Below, piece by piece: positions 8,131-18,789 of a stretch of DNA of 64,000 nucleotides. The notes under the pieces are model-generated. The model did no database searches and was not told where the DNA came from. It worked only from the letters and a program-made list of their open reading frames with translations. The translations under genes were made by a program, and so were the position numbers. Numbering within the stretch: position 1 is the stretch's first letter; every line of letters begins with the position of its first letter. The stretch lies in NCBI RefSeq assembly GCF_014897315.1, contig NZ_JABUYL010000001.1:124001-188000 (forward strand). Direction: 5' to 3'. This DNA is from Proteus sp. FME41 (lineage in GTDB: Bacteria > Pseudomonadota > Gammaproteobacteria > Enterobacterales > Enterobacteriaceae).

Positions 8131-9873
8131 TTATCTGAATAACCGTAAGAACCAAGGTAACTTAGGTCTATCTTGGTTATTTGCAAGTGTTATACGGTCA
8201 TGAATAACAGCTAACAGGTGTGCGTCAGATTGTTCTGGTTCGCCTTGTTCTTCATAATATGGCTGACGAGTCAGTAGCATTATTGCTTCTGCTACATGGG
8301 TTACGGGCCAAATATGAAATTTCTCTTCTTTTACTGCCTGTTGTACATTTTCATTTAGCACAAGATGACGAATATTCGCAAGAGGGATAATGACACCTTG
8401 TGATCCGGTTAATCCTCTTTGTTGGCAAATATCAAAGAAGCCTTCGATTTTTTGGTTTACGCCACCAATCGGTTGAACCTGACCAAATTGATCAACAGCA
8501 CCAGTTACAGCAATTTGTTGGTCAATGGGGTGCAGTGCAAGCGTACTAATTAATGCACATAATTCAGCCAGAGAGGCGCTATCACCATCAACTTCACCAT
8601 ATGATTGCTCAAAAACAATAGAAGCGCTAAATGGCTGTGGTTGGTCTAAACGTAACTCTGAGTTTAAGTAAGCTTGCATAATCATCATCCCTTTAGCATG
8701 AAGATTACCACCAAGCTCTGCTTTTCGCTCAACATCCGTAAATTCGCCATCACCAATATGAGCAACACAGGTAATACGAGTGGGTTCACCAATTAAATCA
8801 GGATAACCAGGATAATCTAAGACAGAAAGCCCATTGATTTGACCAACAGCTTCGCCTTCTGTTTGTATCATAATTTGATCTTGTAGAATTTCATCACGGC
8901 TACGTTCTAATAGATAACTATGCCGCCATAAGCGATTTTCTTCAGCTTTTTTTAATGCATCAGCATTTAGATAAGCATCATGATTAAAACGCATAGCGTA
9001 ACGAAGTTGACGTAAGATCCATTCTAAATCTAAGCTCAATATCAGCTGATCTTCATGTTGTCTTGCCGCTTGTGTTAACAACACTTCCCATGCATCGGCT
9101 GATAAAGAAGGGAGGTGATATTTTTGGCATAATGTATTCACAAAACCGCACCACTGAGAAAGTGCATTTTCGTCTTCTAAATACATGTCATATTCATATT
9201 CGCCATATAAAGCATTACTACTAAACTCGGGTTCCATAAACTCAAGTTCTTCAAGACTGAGTCTATCACCAACTAGAATAACGCGCAGATTGAGAGGCAT
9301 GCTTTCAATGGGCAAAGGTAAGGATTGATTATCATTCCAAACTAACCATTCAAAACGTTGTTCTTCAACCATTTTTTTAAGGCGGAACCACATTAATGGT
9401 TGTGCTAATAAAGATTTAATAGAGAGAACTAAGACGCCACCATTCACTTTATGCAGTAAACCGGGGCTCACAGTGACTTCATTCTTATGGTAATAAAATG
9501 AGCCAAAAAGTTGTTCGGGTTCTATCCACTGGCAGCAAGTAATGGATTCTGATGATGAAAATGCACCTTGTACATTTTCTTGCCAATAGAGTTTATTTGA
9601 TTCTGCTTGATAAGCACCAACAACTGGATAGGTTTTGATTTCTGATTGTGTCAATGTATCAGTCAGCATATCAAAATACGCAGCAGAATCATCGGCTTTA
9701 AGCAGCATAAATTGACCTGAATCTGCATTATTTAGCCATTGTAGGCTTTCATACAGGCGAGGTTGAACCTCACGAAGTAGAGATGCAGGTAATTGAGATG
9801 CTGTTTGAAAGAAAGTCTGATAGGAGGCGTAATTAGGGCGTAACGCCTGCCATTCTAATTCGTTGTTTTTCAA
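8131..9873 (-). CDS. lonH: Lon-family protease (LonH/YcbZ)
   Basis: Protein of 580 residues (E. coli YcbZ about 586) with a C-terminal Lon-type protease domain: catalytic Ser in YGEVDGDSASLAEL and catalytic Lys in GGVNQKIEGFF, about 43 residues further on. The N-terminal half has a degenerate AAA-like region without a convincing Walker A, as is usual in this subgroup. Substrate is unknown. It lies between matP and fabA exactly as in E. coli and probably has its own promoter in the 360-base gap to matP. Confidence 0.92.
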   Translation of the reverse strand: MKNNELEWQALRPNYASYQTFFQTASQLPASLLREVQPRLYESLQWLNNADSGQFMLLKADDSAAYFDMLTDTLTQSEIKTYPVVGAYQAESNKLYWQENVQGAFSSSESITCCQWIEPEQLFGSFYYHKNEVTVSPGLLHKVNGGVLVLSIKSLLAQPLMWFRLKKMVEEQRFEWLVWNDNQSLPLPIESMPLNLRVILVGDRLSLEELEFMEPEFSSNALYGEYEYDMYLEDENALSQWCGFVNTLCQKYHLPSLSADAWEVLLTQAARQHEDQLILSLDLEWILRQLRYAMRFNHDAYLNADALKKAEENRLWRHSYLLERSRDEILQDQIMIQTEGEAVGQINGLSVLDYPGYPDLIGEPTRITCVAHIGDGEFTDVERKAELGGNLHAKGMMIMQAYLNSELRLDQPQPFSASIVFEQSYGEVDGDSASLAELCALISTLALHPIDQQIAVTGAVDQFGQVQPIGGVNQKIEGFFDICQQRGLTGSQGVIIPLANIRHLVLNENVQQAVKEEKFHIWPVTHVAEAIMLLTRQPYYEEQGEPEQSDAHLLAVIHDRITLANNQDRPKLPWFLRLFR

Positions 9874-10233
9874 GGTTACCGTTTTTATTATTGGTTAGTG
9901 AAAAGAGATTTATTTAGATACCGTATAGCGATATCTATCCTGCAATAAGACGGTTCTTTAACTGTCATCAACTGCGTAGGCAGGGAATATGTATTGCTAC
10001 TACTTATAACAACAAGCTAATAAATAGCCATTATGGTTTTAGGGTAGCGACGCTCGATTCTATCATAATGTGCTCAGAAAACTATCCCTTATCAAATCTT
10101 GTTATTAATTGATAAAAAAGATTATCTAAAATAACTTCGCCTATAAAATAGGCTAAAAATTTCGGTTCAGTGGCAGTATTTTTGTAAAATTGTTGATAAA
10201 CTACTATATAGTTACGTTGTCACGGGGGTTTGT
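9874..10233. other. Intergenic region between lonH and matP
   Basis: Divergent spacer of 360 bases that must hold the lonH and matP promoters. Apart from a matS-like 13-mer next to matP (see separate entry) nothing recognisable is present. Confidence 0.5.
10211..10223 (+). promoter_or_regulatory. matS-like site upstream of matP
   Basis: GTTACGTTGTCAC matches 12 of 13 positions of the matS consensus GTGACRNYGTCAC, differing only at position 3. It ends 10 bases before the matP start codon, overlapping the ribosome-binding area, so MatP could bind its own leader. Confidence 0.4.
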
Positions 10234-10695
10234 ATGAAATATCAACAATTAGAGAACCTAGAATGCGGCTGGAAATGGGCCTATCTAGTAAAAAAACACC
10301 GTGAAGGTGAATTAATTACCCGTTATATTGAAAAAAGTGCGGCTGATGAAGTGGTTGAGAAATTGTTACTTATCGAATCACAACCATCAAAAGTAATAGA
10401 GTGGATAGACTTACATATAAATCCTGAGTTATCAAATAGGATGAAACAAACTATCAGGGCCCGTAGAAAACGTTATTTTAATGCAGAGCATCAGCATACA
10501 CGTAAAAAATCTATCGATTTAACATTTAAGGTTTGGCAACGTTTATCGGCTTTATCTCAGCGTCGGGGAATAACATTATCAGAGACGATAGTGCAATTAA
10601 TTGAAGATGCTGAACGCAAAGAACAATATGCACTCAAAGTACATAGTTTAAAAGATGGATTAATTGAGTTACTAGAACGAGATAAAGGTAAATAA
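10234..10695 (+). CDS. matP: MatP, Ter macrodomain organiser
   Basis: Protein of 153 residues (E. coli about 150). It starts [15 protein letters not shown] as in other MatP proteins, has a central four-helix domain, and ends with a ribbon-helix-helix (about residues 85-130: [19 protein letters not shown] then [12 protein letters not shown]) and a short C-terminal coiled coil. It binds matS sites as a dimer, bridges distant Ter DNA and connects to the divisome via ZapB. The presence of the gene and its neighbours suggests the window is in or near Ter. GGGGG precedes the ATG. Confidence 0.96.
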   Translation: MKYQQLENLECGWKWAYLVKKHREGELITRYIEKSAADEVVEKLLLIESQPSKVIEWIDLHINPELSNRMKQTIRARRKRYFNAEHQHTRKKSIDLTFKVWQRLSALSQRRGITLSETIVQLIEDAERKEQYALKVHSLKDGLIELLERDKGK

Positions 10696-10892
10696 ATAAT
10701 ATTTTCTTTTGGTTAATTGAGGTTTATTTTTATCCTCAATTTTTATTGTAATATTTCATACCTACTTTACTCAGTACGCGTTATCTCCCTGTTCGTCAGG
10801 GCGTAGGGGATTAAATCTTACCTACCGTTATACAACAATTCTCTTGTATCTTGGTTTATATCTCTTTATTTCATATACCTATACCCATAAAG

Positions 10893-10918
10893 AAAAACCC
10901 TGCCATTGGCAGGGTTTT
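10893..10918 (-). terminator. Terminator of ompA
   Basis: Stem AAAACCCTGCC / GGCAGGGTTTT with T-runs on both strands, 35 bases beyond the ompA stop codon. Confidence 0.9.
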
Positions 10919-10953
10919 GAATTCATCAACAGTAGATTAATCTACTATCTGAA

Positions 10954-12045
10954 TTATTTACCAGGTTGAACAACAACTTCAGTTGTACCTTGGATTTCGA
11001 TTTCAACACGACGGTCTGGCGCTAAGCAATCGATCAGAGCTGAACGAGCTTTAACGTTGTCACAGGTGTTGCCAGTAACTGGATTTTCTTTACCACGACC
11101 TTCTGCAGAGATGCTGTTTGCAGGGATACCTTTAGAAACCAGGTAATCAACTACAGATTGAGCACGTTTTTCTGACAGAGGCAGGTTATAGTTTTGTGAA
11201 CCGATACGGTCAGTGTAACCGATAACAACGACACGACCTTGAGTTGGGTCGATGTTAGCCAGTTCAGAATACAGACCATTCAGAGCATCTTGACCTTCAG
11301 CTTTCAGAGTTGATTTGTTGAAGTTAAACAAAACGTCTGAACGCAGAGTAAAGGTTTTGTTCTCAACAACTGGTGCTGGCGCGACAACTGGTGCTGGCGC
11401 TACAACTGGTGCTGGCGTTTCTTGGTTGAAACGGTAAGCAACACCAACACTCAGCATGCCGTTGTCTGGACGTGCATTCAGAGTACCTTTATCACCGATG
11501 TTGTTGATCCATTGATATTCAACACGGGTAGCGATGTTTGGAGTAATCGCATATTCAGTACCTAATGCAAACACTGGAGAAACACCAGTATCGTTATTAG
11601 AAAAACGTTCTTGAGCTGGAGATGCTGAAGTTGCGTTTTTAGTTGCAGATGAATCTGCACGCCATACCATACCACCTAAACGTGTATAAACGTCTAAGTC
11701 TTCCATTACTGGATAGCTTAATTTAGTGGTTAATTGGACACCTTGTGCACGGAATGCGCCGTTATCATATGAACCTTTGTAAGTCATACGACCTAACCAA
11801 TCATAACCCAGTTCAAAACCTAAGTATTGGTTGTACTGATAACCAGCAAATGCACCTGCACCTAACTGATCACGGTGAGTGTTACCGTTACCGATAGAAG
11901 TATCACCGAAATGATTACTTGTACCTTGGTATTGAGACCAACCTAATTTACCACCGGTATACCAGGTATTGTCTTTTGGAGCTGCTTGCGCTGCAGTTGC
12001 GAAAGCTGCCACTGCCACTGCTAATGCGATAGCTGTCTTTTTCAT
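10954..12045 (-). CDS. ompA: OmpA, outer-membrane porin and peptidoglycan anchor
   Basis: Protein of 363 residues (E. coli 346). The signal peptide ends in ATAAQA (about residue 21). The N-terminal eight-strand barrel extends to about residue 205, followed by a hinge of repeated APVV units ([17 protein letters not shown]) and a C-terminal OmpA/peptidoglycan-binding domain with [20 protein letters not shown]. The hinge is encoded by near-identical short repeats, a place where slippage can vary length. It links the outer membrane to the cell wall and is a major antigen. It is a single gene with its own terminator, adjacent to sulA as in E. coli. Confidence 0.97.
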   Translation of the reverse strand: MKKTAIALAVAVAAFATAAQAAPKDNTWYTGGKLGWSQYQGTSNHFGDTSIGNGNTHRDQLGAGAFAGYQYNQYLGFELGYDWLGRMTYKGSYDNGAFRAQGVQLTTKLSYPVMEDLDVYTRLGGMVWRADSSATKNATSASPAQERFSNNDTGVSPVFALGTEYAITPNIATRVEYQWINNIGDKGTLNARPDNGMLSVGVAYRFNQETPAPVVAPAPVVAPAPVVENKTFTLRSDVLFNFNKSTLKAEGQDALNGLYSELANIDPTQGRVVVIGYTDRIGSQNYNLPLSEKRAQSVVDYLVSKGIPANSISAEGRGKENPVTGNTCDNVKARSALIDCLAPDRRVEIEIQGTTEVVVQPGK

Positions 12046-12394
12046 TTTTACGCCTCGTTATCATCCAAGTTAGGCATTTGGCTTTAAGCCTTATTATTTG
12101 CCCTTGGTTAAATTATTGTTAGGAATCCAATGCTTTCATCAAATGATGATCCCAAAAAATGGGATTTAAAGCATAACCTTAACGACATAAAGTCTACAAT
12201 GAACTTAAAAAGTTACAAGTAATCCTTTAAAATTCGACTTAAAATTTTAAAAAGATCTGCCTTATTCCACAATGGGGAAGATTCTGTATTTTTGTTAAAT
12301 TTATTGTAACTCTATGATTTAGGTTATAAATACTTTTAACTTATCTTAAATGATATAAGGGTGTTTTGAGTATTAGGAAAACTCTTAAATTTCA
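12046..12394. other. ompA leader and promoter region
   Basis: 349 bases between ompA and the end of sulA. E. coli ompA has a long stabilising 5' leader, and this region would hold the equivalent, but I cannot place the promoter or structure with confidence. No gene is seen. Confidence 0.45.
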
Positions 12395-12946
12395 CTAATG
12401 GTAGTGAATTGAATGAATTTTTACGGAATTTAAATGTCGTTTAGGTGTATTAGTACTTTCTAAATGGATATTTGCGTTGATTTGCTGTCGCATAATAAAG
12501 CCGAGAGTTTTACCTTTGCTGGCAGCCTGTTCTAATTTTTTCATCTCTTCTGGTGATATTTCGGGTAGCCAACCTAAAACAACACTGTAATTACCACTCA
12601 TTAATGCTTTTTCCATTAAATCGACCGTAGTTATCATATTGATATGATTTAATTGAATTATTTTATTAAGTGGCAAACCTGCTTTTTTTAGCCAAGAGCG
12701 ATTTAGTTTTTGTTGTGGATTAAGCCACAGTAACCAACGTGATTCATGACTATACTGTTTCAGTAATGGCAACAAAATATGATTAATGACGAGTGGGTTT
12801 TGATAGAGAAGTTCACTCACCATACCTTGTTTATTATCATTCTCAGAGATAGTCTTTATTAAAGGGATAGATAGAGGCAATACCTCGTTCGAGATCTCTT
12901 GGAGAATAGTATTTTGTCTTGTCGGAGATGATGTTGAGATTTTCAT
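12395..12946 (-). CDS. sulA: SulA, SOS-induced cell-division inhibitor
   Basis: Protein of 183 residues (E. coli 169) with SulA-type core stretches LLYQNPLVINHILLPLLKQ, SRWLLWLNPQQKLNRSWLKKAGLP and GNYSVVLGWLPE. The divergent N-terminus is normal for the family. SulA binds FtsZ and blocks septation after DNA damage; the C-terminus (ending in His-Tyr-His) is where Lon recognises E. coli SulA. GAGGT precedes the ATG and a LexA box lies 23 bases upstream. Its position between ompA and sxy is conserved. Confidence 0.93.
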   Translation of the reverse strand: MKISTSSPTRQNTILQEISNEVLPLSIPLIKTISENDNKQGMVSELLYQNPLVINHILLPLLKQYSHESRWLLWLNPQQKLNRSWLKKAGLPLNKIIQLNHINMITTVDLMEKALMSGNYSVVLGWLPEISPEEMKKLEQAASKGKTLGFIMRQQINANIHLESTNTPKRHLNSVKIHSIHYH

Positions 12947-12968
12947 GGTTACCTCGTTCTAATATATA

Positions 12969-12984
12969 CTGTATGAATATACAG
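12969..12984 (-). promoter_or_regulatory. LexA box of sulA
   Basis: CTGT-ATGAATAT-ACAG fits the 16-base SOS-box consensus CTGT-N8-ACAG with an AT-rich core. It lies 23 bases upstream of the sulA start codon. Confidence 0.9.
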
Positions 12985-13177
12985 TATCCCTAAATTTCGC
13001 TTAAATCAAGATCAATTTTTTGAAAGTTCCTCTCAAATTTTATGTAAATTCCCCTTTTCTAACGGTTAACTATTGGCAATAAAAAGGAAAGTCTTTATTG
13101 TCCCCTTGTAATATCTACTTGCATGTTTTTGAATTCAAAGATAAAAAATTAATATCAATAGTGTTATTGGAGTTTTA

Positions 13178-13783
13178 ATGTCATTTTTACCTGAGCAAAG
13201 GAACGCTCATTTATTATCGCGTATTGCGAAATATGGAGAGTTAACAACGAAGTCTCAATTTGGTGGTGTTAGTTTAATGATTGATGACGTTATGTTTGCT
13301 ATCACAACAGATAACGAACTTTATCTGAAAGGAAGTGGTTTTTTAGAGACGCTCTATAAGGCAACAAAAATGGAAGCCTATGTCTACCTAAAGAAAGGGA
13401 GCCCTATCACATTACGTTATTATCAAATAACAGATACTTTATGGGAGAATCAGCAAAAATTGGATCAATATATTGATCTGTCATATCACTACAGTATTCA
13501 AGAGTATTTAGGTCAACGAAAAAGGCCTTGCCGCATAAAGGACTTACCTAACCTTGGCGTTATATTAGAGAAGAAACTGAATCAAATAGGTATTAATAAA
13601 GTTGAAGAACTTCGCTTGATAGGTGCGAAAGCGTGTTATTTAAAGCTAATACATAGCCATCATTTAAAAAATAGTGAACTCTTATTGTCATTGGCTGGTG
13701 CAATAGTGGGATGTCATCGTTCAGTATTACCAAATCAGCTTAAAACTGAGCTATTAGATTGGTATAACGAATTGTCTTTTTAG
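13178..13783 (+). CDS. sxy: Sxy/TfoX, competence and CRP-S regulator
   Basis: Protein of 201 residues with a TfoX N-terminal domain (GELTTKSQFGGVSLMIDDVMFA, split here as GELTTKSQFGG and VSLMIDDVMFA, about residues 18-41) and a TfoX C-terminal helix-hairpin-helix-like domain (IKDLPNLGVILEKKLNQIG, about residues 118-136). Sxy works with CRP to switch on competence genes at CRP-S sites. GGAG lies upstream of the ATG. It is divergent from sulA and convergent with yccS, as in E. coli. A perfect 15-base-stem terminator follows. Confidence 0.93.
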   Translation: MSFLPEQRNAHLLSRIAKYGELTTKSQFGGVSLMIDDVMFAITTDNELYLKGSGFLETLYKATKMEAYVYLKKGSPITLRYYQITDTLWENQQKLDQYIDLSYHYSIQEYLGQRKRPCRIKDLPNLGVILEKKLNQIGINKVEELRLIGAKACYLKLIHSHHLKNSELLLSLAGAIVGCHRSVLPNQLKTELLDWYNELSF

Positions 13784-13801
13784 TCAGAAAAATAAAGGAT
13801 T

Positions 13802-13843
13802 GCTATTTTCTCTAATGTCCTTATAGGGATTAGAGAAAATAGC
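13802..13843. terminator. Terminator between sxy and yccS
   Basis: Perfect 15-base stem GCTATTTTCTCTAAT / ATTAGAGAAAATAGC with a 13-base loop. It is symmetric and can serve both converging genes, although U-tracts are weak. Confidence 0.65.
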
Positions 13844-13855
13844 ATCAATTAATCA

Positions 13856-16024
13856 TTAAACTGGTGGTTGAGATAGGCTATTAAGTTCACCTTGCTCAAT
13901 AATTTGGATACAGTTAATGATTTGTGGTAGTAAATCTAACAATAATCGAATTTGAGTTAGTATTAATTGAATACGACCATCATCTGCGTTAGGAAATGTA
14001 TTGATCCTTTCAATCAATTCTACATGAGATTGTTTAAAAGCCTTATCTTGCGGTGTTTTACGCCGTAAAGCAGAATCAATATAACAGACAGTATCATTAA
14101 GCAGAGCAAGTACGTTTTCATTTTCTATTTTAGAACGGTGAACACCCAATGCGGAAATATAGCTGAGCAGGGTATGATTCAAACAGAGTAATTGAAAAGC
14201 TGCTTCTTGAGAGGCTTGATAACTTTTAGGTTCTGATGACATATTTGAAATTAGTGATGCTAATTCGCCATCACTGCTATGAGCATTACGCCGAGCAACT
14301 CGATAACCCAAGCTATTATCTTTCCCTTGATAATATTGAATGAGGATAGCATCAAGGTAATAACAGTTATTGGTCATTGTTTTTTGAATAACTAAAGGCA
14401 GTTGGCGGAATTTCCAATCGGGCCAAATAAAGCTGACAGCAAACCAGGCAATTGCACAACCAATTAAGGTATCAATAATACGAGGAAGGGCAACATCATA
14501 ACCCTCGCCCAGTAAATTGAAGCTCAACAAGACTAATAAGGTAATAAAGAGTGTGGCATGTGCATATTGTATCGTTCTAAATGCGAAGAAAAGGGTACCT
14601 GTTATCACAATCAAAACTAACTGCCCTTCAATTGAAGGAACAAAATATAAGATAGGAAAACCGATTAAAATGCCAATAATGGTACCACTGACACGTAATG
14701 TTAAACGCCGGCGAGTGGCATTGTAGTTTGGTTGGCAAACAAACAAGCTGGTTAATAATATCCAATAGCCTCTGTCTAATTGGAAAAATTGAATAACGGC
14801 ATAACCAATACAGAGCACTAATGACATTCTAACGGCATGCCTAAAAAGAGCCGATTTAGGCGTGAGATGTTCTTTTATTCTTAATGCAATATCTCGCCAC
14901 CCTGTTAAACCATCATCAGAAAGTTGAGTTTCTTCTTTTTGATCATGTGATATTTGGTACTGCTCTGTACTAATGCTTCGTAAAAGCGCATCAATGCCTT
15001 GAAGATTTTGTAATAAATTATTTAAAGGCGTCATTAATTGTGGTTCTGATGTCGTATTTTTTAAATGACTTAATGCATTTTCTAAATAATTAATAGAGCG
15101 TTCAAGTGCGGGGTTATGTTGATATTTTTTATGCCAAAGAATGGATTGGGCTACTTGTTCACAAGCTCTTGCTTGCATAGACAGTAAACGTTGAAAACGA
15201 AAAAGCACATCACTATGGCGTAATTCATTACTTAGTAGCTGATACTGAACATGGGATGAACTGGCTCTTTCATGAATATCTTGAGCCACAAAATAATAGT
15301 GAAGTGTAAAGCGGCTACTGCGCTGGCCTCTATCACCTTTTAAGCGGCTTAATAATGCGACTTTAGTTTGATTCATAGTATCAATGAGCTGGCTATTTGC
15401 CATTGCTAAACTATAAAGCGAATGTTGATAATCGTCTTCAATATCTGGATCAAATAAAGTGGCTTTAGCTTCAAGGTATGTCGCAAGCTGTTGGTAGCAT
15501 CGGGTTAAATTATCTTGAACAGGTCGGATGGGGAATAATAAATGACCAATTAAAGTGAGTACGTTATACCAAATTGCCCCTAATAACAGTAAAACAGGTT
15601 GTTCATACCATTCTGGAAAAATAGGCATTCCTAGCATGGTATAAATAGCGATTAGTAAAGCACCAAAAGCAATTGTGGCATAACGTTGCCCTAAAGCCCC
15701 GAGTAAAATAAATCCCCAAGTAGAAATTGCTAAACCCAAAAAGAATAAAATTGGGTATGGATAAAGCAATCCTATTGATGCCGAAGCAAGTAGAAAGCAG
15801 CATAAAGTAATGACAAGGTTTTTTAAGCGACCAACAAGCCTGTCATCTAAGTCAGTTAGTGCCGCCGCAACCACACCTAAAGTGAGTGGTATGGTATATT
15901 TCGGCTCTTGCCCTAAAACCCAAGGAAACAAAGTCGTTCCCGTAAGTGCGATTATTATGCGAATATAATAGAGAAAGTGGCTATTATAGATAAATCGGCG
16001 GGCGCCATTTAGCAAAGTAAACAC
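13856..16024 (-). CDS. yccS: YccS, FUSC-family inner-membrane transporter
   Basis: Protein of 722 residues (E. coli about 717) with two blocks of about five to six membrane helices (residues ~15-160 and ~395-525), each followed by a long cytoplasmic region, the FUSC/YccS layout. It includes the FUSC stretch YWILLTSLFVCQPNYNATRRR. The family is related to aromatic-acid exporters such as AaeB, but the YccS substrate is unknown. The start is GTG with AAGGGC five bases upstream. It faces sxy, and helD starts 115 bases away in the opposite direction. Confidence 0.9.
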   Translation of the reverse strand: MFTLLNGARRFIYNSHFLYYIRIIIALTGTTLFPWVLGQEPKYTIPLTLGVVAAALTDLDDRLVGRLKNLVITLCCFLLASASIGLLYPYPILFFLGLAISTWGFILLGALGQRYATIAFGALLIAIYTMLGMPIFPEWYEQPVLLLLGAIWYNVLTLIGHLLFPIRPVQDNLTRCYQQLATYLEAKATLFDPDIEDDYQHSLYSLAMANSQLIDTMNQTKVALLSRLKGDRGQRSSRFTLHYYFVAQDIHERASSSHVQYQLLSNELRHSDVLFRFQRLLSMQARACEQVAQSILWHKKYQHNPALERSINYLENALSHLKNTTSEPQLMTPLNNLLQNLQGIDALLRSISTEQYQISHDQKEETQLSDDGLTGWRDIALRIKEHLTPKSALFRHAVRMSLVLCIGYAVIQFFQLDRGYWILLTSLFVCQPNYNATRRRLTLRVSGTIIGILIGFPILYFVPSIEGQLVLIVITGTLFFAFRTIQYAHATLFITLLVLLSFNLLGEGYDVALPRIIDTLIGCAIAWFAVSFIWPDWKFRQLPLVIQKTMTNNCYYLDAILIQYYQGKDNSLGYRVARRNAHSSDGELASLISNMSSEPKSYQASQEAAFQLLCLNHTLLSYISALGVHRSKIENENVLALLNDTVCYIDSALRRKTPQDKAFKQSHVELIERINTFPNADDGRIQLILTQIRLLLDLLPQIINCIQIIEQGELNSLSQPPV

Positions 16025-16139
16025 AAAAAGCCCTTAAATAAACAAAATGAAGATAATTACCTCTTAGAATATAGGGTTTATCACCGATTAAAAAGAGCCT
16101 AACAACAGACTATTTGTTATTTATTGTAGGAATTACAGT

Positions 16140-18191
16140 ATGGAACTGAAATCCACCCCAATGGGACAACGTTTAGCACAACATCCTTATAATAGCGTCA
16201 AATTGTTAAATGCAGGCATTGAAGTCAGCGGTGAAAAACATCAATATTTAATTCCTTTTAACGAGTTGATTAATATTTTCTGTAAAAAGGGAATTGTATG
16301 GGGTGAATTAGAATTTTTACTTCCTGAAGATAAAGTTGTTCGATTACATGGAACAGATTGGGAAGAAACTCAGCAATTTTATCGTTACCTTTACCAAACA
16401 TGGCAAAATTGGAGTAAAGAAATGAGCGAAATAAGCGCTCAAGTTCTTGAGAAACAACTCCAGAATATCGCTGAAATCACACAATCAAATAAATGGATAA
16501 AGCAATCCCATTTGAGTGAAATTCAACAATCCATTAAAGAGAGTTTTTCTGCACTGCCTCTTCCACTTGAACGTCTCACTCAATTTGATCATTGCCAAGC
16601 ACTTTATCACCAATGTTTAGAATGGCTAAAACAGGGTGATCAGCTTATTAATAAAGAAAATTCTGCATGGATAACACAAATGCTAAATGCGCATACGGAA
16701 TTTTTTAATACCATTGAATCATCTCCACTAAATGAATCACAATGTCGCGCAGTTATTAATGGTGAAGAAAATATTTTAGTTTTAGCCGGTGCGGGAAGTG
16801 GTAAAACATCAGTATTAGTGGCAAGGGTTGGCTGGTTACTGCGCCGTCATTTAGCTCAACCTGATCAAATTTTATTACTGGCTTTTGGTCGTAAAGCCGC
16901 GCAAGAAATGAATGAACGGCTTTCATCACGTTTAAATGTTGATATTATGGCAAAAACGTTTCACGCTCTAGCATTATCGATTATTCAACAAGCGACCAAA
17001 AAACAACCTAAAATTAGTGAGCTTGAAATAAACAGTGAAAAAAGAAGGGCATTATTATTAGGTGAATGGCGAAATCAGTGCCAGCAGAAAAAAGCACAAG
17101 CAAAAGGATGGCGAGAGTGGTTATCTCAAGAATTTGAATGGGATATTCCAGAAGGTGAGTTTTGGCATGATAAAAAATTAGAAAATCAAATTGCGGTAAG
17201 ATTAGAACGTTGGATTGGCTTATTAAGAATGCAGGGCGGTAGCCAAAAATTACTGATTGAAAGTGTACAATCTGAATATACTGAAATATTTAAAAAATAT
17301 TTAAAATTATTAGCACCATTATTAAAAGCTTGGAAATCGGCATTAAAAGAAGAAGAGGCGATCGATTTTTCGGGCTTACTACATCAAGCTATCAGTCTTA
17401 TTGAAAAAGGACGTTTTATAAGCCCATGGAAGCATATTCTTGTTGATGAATTCCAAGATATTTCTCCTCTTAGATCCTCATTATTAACGGCATTAAAACA
17501 ACAAAATAAACAAACATCTTTATTTGCTGTAGGTGATGATTGGCAGGCTATTTATCGTTTTAGTGGTGCCGAGTTATTATTAACGACGTCTTTTCATCAT
17601 ATCTTTGGTGACGGTGCAGAATGCGCATTAGATACGACCTATCGTTTTAATGACACAATAGGGAATGTGGCAAATACGTTTATTCAACAAAACCCATCGC
17701 AATTATCTAAACCTTTAAATAGCTTAGTCAAAGGTAATAAAAAGGCAGTTGTGTTGCTAGCTGATGATCAGCTCGAAAGCTTATTAAATAAGATGAGTGG
17801 CTATGTCGGTGAAGATGAAACGATTCTTTTATTAGCCCGTTATCATTACTTGAAACCAGAATTATTAAAAAAAGCAAAGACACGTTGGCCTAATTTAAAT
17901 TTAGAGTTTATGACATTTCATGCATCGAAAGGGCAACAAGCAGATTATGTGATCATTTTAGGCCTGCAAGAGGGAACAGATGCCTTTCCTGCCCCAGCAA
18001 GAGAATCAATTATTGAGTTAGCACTATTACCAAAAGTTGAAGATTATCCTAATGCAGAAGAAAGACGTTTGATGTATGTCGCATTAACAAGAGCGAAAAA
18101 ACAAGTATGGCTGCTGTTTAATAAACAACAGCCATCCTGTTTTGTGTCAGAGCTAAAATCTCAAGGTGTTCCTATACAGCGAAAACCTTAG
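16140..18191 (+). CDS. helD: HelD, DNA helicase IV
   Basis: Superfamily 1A helicase of 683 residues (E. coli 684). An N-terminal domain of about 195 residues precedes the UvrD-like core. Walker A GAGSGKTS lies near residue 217, motif II DEFQD near residue 436, and the C-terminal motif VALTRAKKQVWLLF near residue 655. It unwinds DNA 3' to 5' and takes part in recombination with RecF-pathway functions. It runs toward mgsA with only two bases between the two stop codons. yccF, which lies between yccS and helD in E. coli, is absent. Confidence 0.95.
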   Translation: MELKSTPMGQRLAQHPYNSVKLLNAGIEVSGEKHQYLIPFNELINIFCKKGIVWGELEFLLPEDKVVRLHGTDWEETQQFYRYLYQTWQNWSKEMSEISAQVLEKQLQNIAEITQSNKWIKQSHLSEIQQSIKESFSALPLPLERLTQFDHCQALYHQCLEWLKQGDQLINKENSAWITQMLNAHTEFFNTIESSPLNESQCRAVINGEENILVLAGAGSGKTSVLVARVGWLLRRHLAQPDQILLLAFGRKAAQEMNERLSSRLNVDIMAKTFHALALSIIQQATKKQPKISELEINSEKRRALLLGEWRNQCQQKKAQAKGWREWLSQEFEWDIPEGEFWHDKKLENQIAVRLERWIGLLRMQGGSQKLLIESVQSEYTEIFKKYLKLLAPLLKAWKSALKEEEAIDFSGLLHQAISLIEKGRFISPWKHILVDEFQDISPLRSSLLTALKQQNKQTSLFAVGDDWQAIYRFSGAELLLTTSFHHIFGDGAECALDTTYRFNDTIGNVANTFIQQNPSQLSKPLNSLVKGNKKAVVLLADDQLESLLNKMSGYVGEDETILLLARYHYLKPELLKKAKTRWPNLNLEFMTFHASKGQQADYVIILGLQEGTDAFPAPARESIIELALLPKVEDYPNAEERRLMYVALTRAKKQVWLLFNKQQPSCFVSELKSQGVPIQRKP

Positions 18192-18193
18192 GA

Positions 18194-18652
18194 TTATTTT
18201 AGTCTTTCTTTTAAGTAACCTTCGTAATCAGGAATTTTAATTATAGATTCTTGTGAGAACAGAGGTGATGAAATTAAGAAGTTTGCAGTTGCACGATTGG
18301 TTGCAACTGGAATATTCCACACTGTCGCTAAGCGCAGAAGCGCTTTTACATCCGGATCGTGTGGAACTGCATTTAACGGGTCCCAAAAGAAAATCATAAT
18401 ATCAATTTTCTTTTCAGCAATCATGGCACCTATTTGTTGATCACCCCCCATTGGGCCACTTAGCATTTGAGTAACAGAAAGGCCTGTGTGGTGATTAATT
18501 AAATTACCGGTGGTTCCGGTTGCAAATAACTTGTGTAGGGACAGTTGTTCACGATTATTTTCAACCCATTCCAGTAATGAGCTTTTACAGTGATCATGGG
18601 CAACAAGCGCGATATTTTTTTCTTTTAAGAGCGTGCGGTCAATTTGTTCCAT
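18194..18652 (-). CDS. mgsA: MgsA, methylglyoxal synthase
   Basis: Protein of 152 residues, the same as E. coli. It has the N-terminal [16 protein letters not shown], the phosphate-binding TGTTGNLI motif and the catalytic Asp in [13 protein letters not shown]. It converts dihydroxyacetone phosphate to methylglyoxal and phosphate, a bypass used when phosphate is short or sugar phosphates build up. It is divergent from the CoA-binding gene at 18790. Confidence 0.96.
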   Translation of the reverse strand: MEQIDRTLLKEKNIALVAHDHCKSSLLEWVENNREQLSLHKLFATGTTGNLINHHTGLSVTQMLSGPMGGDQQIGAMIAEKKIDIMIFFWDPLNAVPHDPDVKALLRLATVWNIPVATNRATANFLISSPLFSQESIIKIPDYEGYLKERLK

Positions 18653-18789
18653 TTGATACCTTTAAAAATAAATACAGTTATTGTTCCAGTTGTCAAAATA
18701 CCTTTTTTTTATCTTATAAGCTATGAACGGATCAAGATACTATGATGTATCATAATATTTTCAATCTTCATGATGAACGGAGTAGGTAA

